The notes beneath the pieces are model-generated. The model saw only the letters and a list, made by a program, of their open reading frames with translations. It did not search any database and was not told the DNA's origin. This document shows positions 9,539 through 17,225 of a DNA stretch of 64,000 nucleotides, piece after piece. The first letter of the stretch is position 1, and every line of letters starts with the position of its first letter. The DNA comes from Ignavibacteriota bacterium (GTDB taxonomy: Bacteria; Bacteroidota; Ignavibacteria; Kapaibacteriales; UBA2268): the NCBI GenBank assembly GCA_019637995.1, contig JAHBUQ010000002.1, forward strand, positions 1,007,428-1,071,427, read 5' to 3'. The position numbers were made by a program, and so were the translations under genes.

Positions 9539-9582
9539 GGCTGCCCGTTTGTAAAAAATTGCAAATAGAGCAGCCATTTTAT
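9539..9582 (+). terminator. Intrinsic terminator candidate after efp
   Basis: Outer stem GGCTGC (9539-9544) pairs with GCAGCC (9570-9575); an inner TTTG/CAAA pairing extends it. A T-rich stretch (ATTTTATTATAT) follows. It begins 25 bases after the efp stop and separates it from bamD. Confidence 0.7.
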
Positions 9583-9651
9583 TATATGATTTAACAATAT
9601 TTATTTTTATACGTTATAGAAATATGTTTTTTTACTAATTAAAAAATTAAA

Positions 9652-10422
9652 ATGCGAAGTATTGTAATTACGATAAAAATTGTCATAACTGCAACGTTTG
9701 TTTTTGCAATAATTTCCTGCGGTGGAATGAAAACACCGGAAAATCTAAATGCAGAACAAGTATTTAATGATGGTGTGAAATTATTTGAGAATGGTGACTA
9801 TCTCGAAGCAAAACAGTATTTTGATATAATTAAGTTGCAGTATCCTGCAAGCCAGTATGCCGACAATGCCCAATATTATTTAGCTGAAATAAACTACAAA
9901 AGAAGCGAGTATATTTTAGCGGCATTTAATTACAGCATGCTTCGCAGAGTGTATCCAGGTAGCCCTTACAGTAAAGAAAGTTTGTACAAAAACGCTCTTT
10001 GTTATTTTCAGTTATCTCCTTCCTATGACCGCGATCAGGAATATACTACAAAGGCAATTGAATCATTTATGGAATTTCAGTATCTTTATCCTGATGATTC
10101 ACTGAATATTGAGTCAGGTAAAAGAATAGCTGAATTACGAGACAAACTTGCCTACCGTGAGTTCTTCACTGCTGAATTGTATCGTAAAATGGAAAGCCCG
10201 AGAGCATCAGTAATTTACTACGATGCAGTCATCAATAACTTCAGCGATTCCAAATATTACGAAGATTCATATATTGGCAAAATCGAAGCACTTTATTTTA
10301 TGAAACGGTACGACCAAGCTGTAAGCATTATCAGAGCATACAGCACCCAGTTTCCAAATGGGAAAGCAACAAGCCGTAATAATCAGATAGTTAAAGAAAT
10401 TAATGATTTGAAGAGTAAATAG
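9652..10422 (+). CDS. bamD: Outer membrane assembly lipoprotein BamD
   Basis: A 256-residue lipoprotein (lipobox FAIISC, mature Cys at about 24) built of TPR-type helical repeats, as in BamD/ComL, which with BamA inserts beta-barrels in the outer membrane. The repeats read FNDGVKLFENGDYLEAKQYF, QYPASQYADNAQYYLAEINY, AAFNYSMLRRVYPGSPYSKE and a later RYDQAVSIIRAYSTQFPNGK, the spacing and PxSxxA pattern expected of BamD. Length is usual. Its TAG stop is immediately followed by the stop codon of the convergent PSP1 gene, leaving no intergenic base. Confidence 0.93.
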   Translation: MRSIVITIKIVITATFVFAIISCGGMKTPENLNAEQVFNDGVKLFENGDYLEAKQYFDIIKLQYPASQYADNAQYYLAEINYKRSEYILAAFNYSMLRRVYPGSPYSKESLYKNALCYFQLSPSYDRDQEYTTKAIESFMEFQYLYPDDSLNIESGKRIAELRDKLAYREFFTAELYRKMESPRASVIYYDAVINNFSDSKYYEDSYIGKIEALYFMKRYDQAVSIIRAYSTQFPNGKATSRNNQIVKEINDLKSK

Positions 10423-11532
10423 CTACTCCAGCAGGGCTCTGAGTTCAGCATCGAAATTGTTGAATCTCTCAGAGTTGTCACGCTTGTCAGCAACAAATAA
10501 TCTGCCCGACTTAATCATCTCTGTCAGTTCGTGAGATGTAATGTGTTTGTATTGACTCAAAGTCTCATTATATGTCGTAACTTTACCATTAAAAATATCT
10601 ACTTTTATAATTTTGAGAGATTCACCTTCAAATTCTACAACAGAGCCGAGAGGAGGATATTTCTCCACTGCGGCAGCATAAGTTTCGTATTCAAATTTTA
10701 TGCAACATTTGAGACGACCGCAATTTCCGCTTAGTTTGGATATATTGTTTGATAACTGCTGAACACGGGCATGGTCAAGTGTAACATGGTCGAATGAGCA
10801 CATAAAAGACGTGCAGCACAATTCTCTTCCACAAGGTCCAACAAATTCACCCAAACGCTTTGTTTCTTCGCGTGAGCTAATTTGACGGAGTTCGATTCTG
10901 GCTTTGAAAAGTCTTGCCAGGTCTTTTACCATTTCTCTGAAATCAATTCGCTGAGGAGCTGTAAACAAAATTGTCAAACGCTGCCTGTCATGCTGCCAAT
11001 TAGCTTCAGTGATTTTCATATCAAATCCATATTTGGCTACTAATTCTTTTGACTTTTTCAGGACATCGTATTCATCTTTAATTTTCTTATTGAAGAATTT
11101 AAGCTCTTCTATATCAGGTATCCTGATAAGTTTGTCAGTACTGATGTTCTGACGTTTGCAATATTCGAATTTAGAGTCTGATTTGTCGCCAAAACCACAA
11201 ACTCTTCCGATATCTAATCCATTTTCACTTTCTAATACAACAAAATCATCTACACGCAGTGATAAATTGTTTACATTCTCAAATATACCGCGTACATTGC
11301 CTTTCATCAGGACTTCAACATATTCCGCCACGACTCTCTGAGAGAGCTTTTCGCCGTTTTTCAGTAAAAAATCAAGACCGCTGTAACCGGACTTTGGTAA
11401 AGTATATATGTATTCAAGGTCTTCAAAGCTGTTTTCTATATCTGTATCAAAATACTCGTATTTACTTTTAAACGGCGCAGGTGAAATATTGCTTTTTATG
11501 TTTACAGAACTTTCTGTTTTAACTGAATTCAT
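10423..11532 (-). CDS. PSP1 domain protein (RicT/YaaT-like)
   Basis: A 369-residue cytoplasmic protein with the PSP1 C-terminal domain. In Bacillus the homologue RicT (YaaT) acts with RicA and RicF on RNase Y and binds an iron-sulfur cluster. Here the conserved Cys sites are present: GPCGRELCCTSFMCSF and GNCGRLKCCIKFE. Further family blocks are VRDDFVV-like DDFVVLESENGLDIGRV and HDRQRLTILFTAPQRIDFRE. I prefer the ATG at 11532, preceded by TGGA, over the in-frame ATG at 11592. The holB gene lies just upstream in the same direction, the same order as holB-yaaT in Firmicutes. The C-terminal tail after residue ~330 is acidic and not conserved. Confidence 0.93.
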   Translation of the reverse strand: MNSVKTESSVNIKSNISPAPFKSKYEYFDTDIENSFEDLEYIYTLPKSGYSGLDFLLKNGEKLSQRVVAEYVEVLMKGNVRGIFENVNNLSLRVDDFVVLESENGLDIGRVCGFGDKSDSKFEYCKRQNISTDKLIRIPDIEELKFFNKKIKDEYDVLKKSKELVAKYGFDMKITEANWQHDRQRLTILFTAPQRIDFREMVKDLARLFKARIELRQISSREETKRLGEFVGPCGRELCCTSFMCSFDHVTLDHARVQQLSNNISKLSGNCGRLKCCIKFEYETYAAAVEKYPPLGSVVEFEGESLKIIKVDIFNGKVTTYNETLSQYKHITSHELTEMIKSGRLFVADKRDNSERFNNFDAELRALLE

Positions 11533-11642
11533 ATCAATATTCCACAAGCATTTAACTTGTAATAATTTATAAAAATTATAAACAAAGAACAATTATTGGG
11601 AATTGTGCTCCCAACAATATGCAAAATAATGAATATTTTTAA

Positions 11643-12788
11643 TTATACCATAAAAATTTTGCGTAATTTAAGAAAAATTGAAATTAATGCGAGATTTTGA
11701 CTAACATTTCTATAAATAAGGCTGATTCCAAACTCGATTTCGTTAATGGCTGAAGCAATCGAACTTTTGCCAAACGCACTTTGAAATTTTATAATTGTAT
11801 CTGTATCATCAGTATTTATAATTGCATCTGAAGAAGCGCCATTTTTTATAGCATTTACATCATTAAGCCAAAACATAAGCATTTGAAGACTTTTGCTGAT
11901 TTGATTTTTATCTTTCGGTTTTGCAAAATCTTCAATTTTTTTTACCATTTCTTCCCGAAACTTCTGTTTTCTGAGAGATGTACGAAGAATATCAACTACT
12001 TGATTGCGTAGCTCACGGTTTTCTTCAGAAACATAATCGAGAGCTTTAAGATATGAACCTTGTGCAAATCTTGCAGCAATTCGGGCATCAACTTCACTTA
12101 CACCGTTATCGAAAATGAGCTTACGGACAATTTGATTATCATCAAGTGGCTGAACAATAATTTGCTGACAACGAGACATAATAGTTTGCATCATTGCCTC
12201 CGGCTTTGAAGTAATCATAATTATAGTAATATTATCCTGAGGCTCTTCAAGAGTTTTGAGAAAAGCATTAGCCGCTTCGTTATTCATTTCGTCAGCTTTC
12301 AGAATAATCACAAACCGCCTTTTCCCATTGTACGAGCTTAGCGAAAGTTTACTTTTTACCTCTCTTATGCTGGAAATTTTTATTTGTGTAGCATTAGGTA
12401 TTTGAATCGGAAGATATGGGTTTTTAGCTTTATTTTCAATTTCCTCCCGAATCAGGTCAATCTGCTCCTGCGACATTTTATCATAGACTGATTCACCTTT
12501 TGTTTCATTGGATTTGCCTGCAGGGAGAGAAAATATCAGTTCAATATTCGGATGACTGAGATTATCAAACGCTTTGCAGCTATGACAATTGTCACAAGAA
12601 TCTATTGAATTTTCATAAATAACCGGCTCATGACAATTAGCCGTTTTAGCATACTGAATTGCCAATGCATCTTTGCCTGTACCTATTATTCCTGTGAAGC
12701 AATAAGCGTGGCTAACTCTATTTTCTATAATAGAATTTTGCAATATTCTTTTAGTTCTTTCGTGTCCAGCTATTTTATTCCAAGACAT
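11643..12788 (-). CDS. holB: DNA polymerase III subunit delta' (clamp loader)
   Basis: A 381-residue AAA+ protein of the replicative clamp loader. From the ATG at 12788 it begins MSWNKIAGHERTKRILQNSI, the family's usual opening; the in-frame ATG at 12836 would add an unlikely tail. A Walker-A-like loop GIIGTGKDA, a zinc module (CDNCHSC plus an earlier Cys), NEAANAFLKTLEEP (Walker B/sensor region) and the SRC motif in IMSRCQQ are all visible. In the Walker A loop the residue after Lys is Asp rather than Ser/Thr, which fits delta' subunits, many of which do not hydrolyse ATP. The PSP1 gene is 110 bases downstream. Confidence 0.93.
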   Translation of the reverse strand: MSWNKIAGHERTKRILQNSIIENRVSHAYCFTGIIGTGKDALAIQYAKTANCHEPVIYENSIDSCDNCHSCKAFDNLSHPNIELIFSLPAGKSNETKGESVYDKMSQEQIDLIREEIENKAKNPYLPIQIPNATQIKISSIREVKSKLSLSSYNGKRRFVIILKADEMNNEAANAFLKTLEEPQDNITIIMITSKPEAMMQTIMSRCQQIIVQPLDDNQIVRKLIFDNGVSEVDARIAARFAQGSYLKALDYVSEENRELRNQVVDILRTSLRKQKFREEMVKKIEDFAKPKDKNQISKSLQMLMFWLNDVNAIKNGASSDAIINTDDTDTIIKFQSAFGKSSIASAINEIEFGISLIYRNVSQNLALISIFLKLRKIFMV

Positions 12789-12879
12789 ATACCAAGTTTT
12801 ATATTTTTGTAAATTACAATAATGTGAAAATAGCAAATATTTATGTTCAATTCAAATAAAATTAATGAGTATTTAAATT

Positions 12880-15114
12880 ATGGCAAAAAAAACTTCAACT
12901 GTTGCTAAACCAAAAGCTACTTCAAAGGCAAAACCAACGCCGGAATCTGAAGTAAATTCGAGCAAGCGGGCACCTTATGAAAGACTTGTCGAATTTGACG
13001 TAATTCAACCTGAAATTATCGGTTCACGTTGCCATCATGGCAGAGGCGAAGACTGTTCAGTTGACAGAACAAAATTAGACCGCTCGAATGCACCCCACGT
13101 AACTCTTAATCTTGATAAAAATCACCTGATGAAAGCCCTCAAAAATATGATGCAGGCAAGGCATACCGATGAGAAGCATCTTACTCTTGTCAAGCAAGGC
13201 AAATCATTTTTTCATATTGGTTGTTCAGGTCATGAAGCAACTCAAACTGCAGTTGCTTTCGCAATGGAATCAGGCAAAGACTGGGGTTGGACTTACTATC
13301 GCGATATGGCTTTTGCTTTTGGAATGGGTTTCAGTTTGCAGGATTATTTCCTGCTTGCTTTAGGCAAAGAAGAAGACCCTGCTACGGGCGGCAGACAGAT
13401 GCCAGGTCACTACGGACATCCGAAGTATAATCTGCCTACTCAGTCATCACCTACGGGTACACAATTCCTGAATGCTGTCGGTTGCTCAATGGCATCAAGC
13501 AAGAATGGAGCAGATGAAGTTACTTATGTATCTTCAGGTGAAGGTACTACAAGTCAGGGCGAATTTTATGAAGCTGTAAACTGGGCTACGAAAGACCGCC
13601 TGCCAACTCTATTCCATATTCAGGATAATGGCTATGCTATCTCTGTGCCACGTGCAGACCAGTCTATGGGCTCATCTGTAGTCCACTCTTTCTGCTGCTA
13701 CCCAAATTTATATATGAAAGAATACGACGGTACTGATTATTTTGAATCTGTCAAAGCCGCACGCGATGCCGTGAAATATATTCGCGACGGACGCGGTCCG
13801 GCACTTCTTCACGCTGTCGTGGAAAGACTTCTGCCTCACTCATCATCTGATGACCATAGAAAATACCGCTCAGAAGAAGAGCTTGCTAATGCAGCGGCAA
13901 AGAAGGACTGCATTAAGATACTCGCAAATTATTTGATTGAACATGAAATTGCAACCCAAGAAGAAATTGACAATTTATCAATTCAAGTTAAACAAGAAAT
14001 TAACGATGCTGTCGAATGGGCTGAAACTCGTCCTGACCCGAAAGCAGAAAATTCTCTAAAAACTTTATACGCAGAAGACAGTACACGCGACCTGCCGTAT
14101 GCTCAGACAGAGCCGACAGAAGGTAATCCAATCGTTCTTGTGGATGCAGTAAATCACGCTCTTGCCGAAGAATTAAAACGTAATGACAAAATGTTGATTT
14201 TTGGTGAAGATATTGCTGACCCTAAAGGGGGAGTTTTCACCGCTACCCGCGGTTTATCTAATGAATTTGGTTCAAATCGTGTTTTCAATTCACCGCTTGC
14301 TGAGGCTTCTATCGTTGGTGTAGCTCTCGGACTTGCTGTTCGTGGATATAAACCGGTAATCGAAATTCAGTTCGGTGACTATATCTGGCCCGCTTTTATG
14401 CAGTACAAAAATGAAATTGCTACTATGCGTTATCGCTCTAACGACGGATTTAAAGCTCCGGTTGTTACGCGTGTTGCAGTTGGTGGATATATTCACGGTG
14501 GACTTTGCCACTCTCAGAATATCGAGGGTATTTTCTCGCATATACCGGGTATTTTAATTGCATATCCAAGTAATGCCGCCGATGCCAAAGGTTTGCTCAA
14601 AACTGCCTGCCGCATTGAAGACCCTGTGATTTTCTGTGAGCATAAGGGAATGTATCGCCTGCCTTTCGCACGTACTATTGAGCCCGATGAAAATTATCTG
14701 ATTCCATTCGGTAAGGCAAAAATCGTAAAAGACGGCGCTGATGGTGTAATCATCACTTATGGTATGGGTGTCAAAGATTCAATCAATGCAGTGAAAAAAT
14801 ACGAAAAAGAAACCGGTAAATCTATCCGAATAGTTGACTTACGTACTATCAACCCATGGGATAAGGATTTAGTTCTTGAATCGGTAAAGAAGACGGGCAG
14901 AGTTTTGATTGTTCACGAAGATACGCTGACTAACGGTTTCGGTGCTGAGGTTTCAGCTACTATTTCACAGCATGCATTCTCTTGGCTTGATGCACCTGTT
15001 ATGCGTCTTGCCGCTAAGGACAGCCATATTCCGTATGCTCCTGTGTATGAAGAAGACGTACTGCCAAACGAGCACAAAGTATATGACAATCTGATGGAAT
15101 TAATGAAATTCTGA
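12880..15114 (+). CDS. 2-oxoacid dehydrogenase E1, alpha and beta subunits fused (branched-chain type)
   Basis: A 744-residue thiamine-diphosphate enzyme in which the alpha domain (about 60-400) and beta domain (about 415-744) are one chain. It decarboxylates a 2-oxoacid and passes the acyl group to a lipoyl E2. The ThDP/Mg motif is in SSGEGTTSQGEFYEAVNWA, the phosphorylation-loop region in LLPHSSSDDHRKYRS, and the beta part has FGEDIADPKGGVF, LAEASIVGVALGLAVRG and YPSNAADAKGLLKTA. Such fusions are common in Bacteroidota. The first ~45 residues are a Lys/Ala/Pro/Thr-rich tail with no fold. No E2 or E3 gene is adjacent. Branched-chain rather than pyruvate specificity is inferred from overall likeness. 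Confidence 0.93.
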   Translation: MAKKTSTVAKPKATSKAKPTPESEVNSSKRAPYERLVEFDVIQPEIIGSRCHHGRGEDCSVDRTKLDRSNAPHVTLNLDKNHLMKALKNMMQARHTDEKHLTLVKQGKSFFHIGCSGHEATQTAVAFAMESGKDWGWTYYRDMAFAFGMGFSLQDYFLLALGKEEDPATGGRQMPGHYGHPKYNLPTQSSPTGTQFLNAVGCSMASSKNGADEVTYVSSGEGTTSQGEFYEAVNWATKDRLPTLFHIQDNGYAISVPRADQSMGSSVVHSFCCYPNLYMKEYDGTDYFESVKAARDAVKYIRDGRGPALLHAVVERLLPHSSSDDHRKYRSEEELANAAAKKDCIKILANYLIEHEIATQEEIDNLSIQVKQEINDAVEWAETRPDPKAENSLKTLYAEDSTRDLPYAQTEPTEGNPIVLVDAVNHALAEELKRNDKMLIFGEDIADPKGGVFTATRGLSNEFGSNRVFNSPLAEASIVGVALGLAVRGYKPVIEIQFGDYIWPAFMQYKNEIATMRYRSNDGFKAPVVTRVAVGGYIHGGLCHSQNIEGIFSHIPGILIAYPSNAADAKGLLKTACRIEDPVIFCEHKGMYRLPFARTIEPDENYLIPFGKAKIVKDGADGVIITYGMGVKDSINAVKKYEKETGKSIRIVDLRTINPWDKDLVLESVKKTGRVLIVHEDTLTNGFGAEVSATISQHAFSWLDAPVMRLAAKDSHIPYAPVYEEDVLPNEHKVYDNLMELMKF

Positions 15115-15143
15115 TTTCTTTGATTCCAATTATTTCCAAATTT

Positions 15144-15178
15144 AATCCCCGCCATTACAAAAATGGCGGGGATTTTTG
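15144..15178 (+). terminator. Strong intrinsic terminator after E1
   Basis: A perfect 13-bp stem (15144-15156 with 15162-15174, core CCCCGCC) with a 5-base loop is followed by TTTTT. It lies 30 bases past the E1 stop. Confidence 0.95.
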
Positions 15179-15235
15179 TTATGAATAGAGTATTTGCAGG
15201 AGCACGAAATATTTCTAAAAGAAATTACACAGCCT

Positions 15236-15319
15236 GTCGGAAAACACAAATCTCAACTCCGTAGGAGTGCCCTGATAGTAGAAAAAGCACTGACCGCCGG
15301 AAACCACAATTCAACTCGG
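15236..15319. repeat. Imperfect direct repeat pair with internal palindrome at the island edge
   Basis: Two similar ~25-base copies, 15236-15260 (core CGGAAAACACAAATCTCAAC) and 15296-15319 (core CGGAAACCACAATTCAACTC), are separated by 35 bases. The spacer begins with the small palindrome ACTCCGTAGGAGT (15256-15268). The second copy ends one base before the stop codon of the minus-strand gene at 15320, so the copies stand exactly at the downstream border of the accessory block. They could be a dispersed intergenic repeat or an old integration scar. Confidence 0.55.
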
Positions 15320-16336
15320 TTAAGTCTTTAATTTATTTGTTAATGGTTGAAACATATCCCATTTAATAAAATCCATATTTATAATTTTAGATTTAATCAA
15401 ATCCATATAATCTATATCAATATCATCAGATTGAACGGTCATACCAGTTTTGGTTAATATTTGTTCCTCTTCAATTTTTTTTATTATATCATTCAATTTC
15501 TGAAATAATAGATAATATTCTGTGGCTATTTCTTCAACATCAGCTAAATTTATTTCAGAAATAATGAATCTGTGAACAACTCGGTTGCGTTTATCGTAAA
15601 GTGCAAACAATTCATTAAACAAGGACTCGCTGATAATTTGTATTTCTTTAGCTTTTTCATATACTTTCTTTTCAGTAATAATTTTGTCTTTATCGCCCTG
15701 ATAAATCCACATTCTTTCTATTCTCGAATTTTTATTTATTAACTGATATTTCAATACAATTCCTATTCTTAACAAAGCATCAATAATATTAGCTAATAAA
15801 CATGTAGCTTCAATAAATGATTTCTTTTCAATGGCTATGTTTAATAAATAATTAGAAGCACCAACACCAATCATAAAATTTCCAAATAGATATGATTCAT
15901 AGACTAAAACACTATACTCAGGTCTAATTAAACGAAAGGAAGATATGATTTCAAAAGCGAAATTCCTCTTTTCTTCAATAAATTTCCGTACTTCAGAAAC
16001 ATTTTGATCTATATCAAAGAGAAATGTAAAAAGTATTATTTCATTTTCTATTGAAGATACGAATATAAGTATTTGATTTTTATCAACCGATGGATTTGAA
16101 ACATCAAAGAATTTCACATCGTTTAAAATTTTATATTTCCTACCCTTGATCAATAATTTAAATCTTTTGATACTTTGCGGGGTAGACAATTCATTTATCG
16201 ATAATTGGAATGTATCAAAATTTCTTTCTGATATATAATATTGAAAAGTATGTACTTTCCCATCGTTAACTGTATATTTCCAATTTTCTGGAATTTGAAT
16301 ATCAAAAGTACCGTTAACATCAACAAAGCGTTTCAT
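15320..16336 (-). CDS. Uncharacterised protein with HEPN-like RNxxxH motif
   Basis: Not assignable to a named family. The 338 residues split in two. The N-terminal ~135 form a beta-rich domain (VNGTFDIQIPENWKYTVNDG, then LSINELSTPQSIKRF), resembling small DUF-type beta domains. Residues ~140-290 are all helical, with IEATCLLANIIDALLRIGIVLKY and, at 250-255, RNRVVH. This R-N-x3-H pattern, late in a two-helix hairpin, is the catalytic signature of HEPN ribonucleases. No signal peptide or membrane helix. It is the last gene of the three-gene block, 39 bases after the TIR/NDT-like gene. A toxin-like RNase effector is inference; a non-catalytic HEPN nucleotide-binding role is an alternative. Confidence 0.6.
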   Translation of the reverse strand: MKRFVDVNGTFDIQIPENWKYTVNDGKVHTFQYYISERNFDTFQLSINELSTPQSIKRFKLLIKGRKYKILNDVKFFDVSNPSVDKNQILIFVSSIENEIILFTFLFDIDQNVSEVRKFIEEKRNFAFEIISSFRLIRPEYSVLVYESYLFGNFMIGVGASNYLLNIAIEKKSFIEATCLLANIIDALLRIGIVLKYQLINKNSRIERMWIYQGDKDKIITEKKVYEKAKEIQIISESLFNELFALYDKRNRVVHRFIISEINLADVEEIATEYYLLFQKLNDIIKKIEEEQILTKTGMTVQSDDIDIDYMDLIKSKIINMDFIKWDMFQPLTNKLKT

Positions 16337-16375
16337 TTATTTCCATTTTAGAATTTAACAATAGAATACTTATTT

Positions 16376-17209
16376 TTATATTTTGCTCCTAATTGCTATT
16401 ATTGTATTTTTTAAGTCAGAGTAAAATTTTTCAAGTTCATTTAAATGATAATTCAAATGGCGAATGTGTGCACGGTCAAAATAAACACTTTTAGCTATGC
16501 AAAAGTCTTGTATCGAAATAATTTCTTTATTTAATGCCGAAGCATATCCGATTTCATAGAATACATTCTTGTTATCAAATGTAGTATCAGCAATCAAAAA
16601 TTCTGATAGTTCAATTTCTCTATATACCGTTTCAATTACAATATCATTTTCAAGGAATTCATCTGCTCTTTTTAAGTTAATTTGCATTTCAGTTTTCAAT
16701 AAATCTTTTATGCTTGAATAAAGCGAATCAAGTGCAGGGTAATGAAATGGCATAATCATAAATACAGAATTCTTTTTTACTATTCTTTTTCTATCAACTT
16801 TACGCAAATGAATCTCTAAAGGCTTTGACTGCTGGACATCAACAAGTTTCCAAAGAGAAATATGGTCAAATGTAAAATAAACATCCTTTTGTGCTATGTG
16901 ATCTTTAAAAAAAGTCCAGTTGTTAGGATAAGTTTCTAATAAAAATGGTGTTGTAGGGACAATTCCATTTTCATTTGAAAAACCTTTCCAATCAACATTT
17001 TCCAGCTTTCCAATATTACCCTTCATAAAATCAGGGTCGCTATTCAAAATAGGTTGGAAATATAAGAAGCTATACGGATTGTAATTACGATACTCACCGA
17101 GCATTATTTGGCGGTAATCATCTTCAGAAACTGTCCAAAAAGGGTAACAACCCATTGGTATTATTTTATTATAATATACATATCCTTTGTTTGTTTGGTC
17201 TTCTGTCAT
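16376..17209 (-). CDS. Protein with C-terminal nucleoside deoxyribosyltransferase/TIR-like domain
   Basis: A 277-residue soluble protein. The first ~140 residues are not recognised. From about 147 to 240 comes a Rossmann-like domain: SVFMIMPF (149-154), SLYSSIKDLLK, RADEF (181-185), then FLIADTTFDNKNVFYEIGYA with Glu219 in the active-site position, and EIISIQD. The 'MPF ... RAD ... DxTxxNxNVFYExGxAxAL' pattern marks proteins in the NDT/DRHyd-TIR-like group that occur in nucleotide-linked anti-phage systems and cleave glycosidic bonds of nucleotides. The stop-to-start gap from the methyltransferase gene is 16 bases, so they are surely co-transcribed. NAD- or nucleotide-degrading effector activity is inferred, not shown. 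Confidence 0.7.
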   Translation of the reverse strand: MTEDQTNKGYVYYNKIIPMGCYPFWTVSEDDYRQIMLGEYRNYNPYSFLYFQPILNSDPDFMKGNIGKLENVDWKGFSNENGIVPTTPFLLETYPNNWTFFKDHIAQKDVYFTFDHISLWKLVDVQQSKPLEIHLRKVDRKRIVKKNSVFMIMPFHYPALDSLYSSIKDLLKTEMQINLKRADEFLENDIVIETVYREIELSEFLIADTTFDNKNVFYEIGYASALNKEIISIQDFCIAKSVYFDRAHIRHLNYHLNELEKFYSDLKNTIIAIRSKI

Positions 17210-17225
17210 ATTCTATATTTTATTT

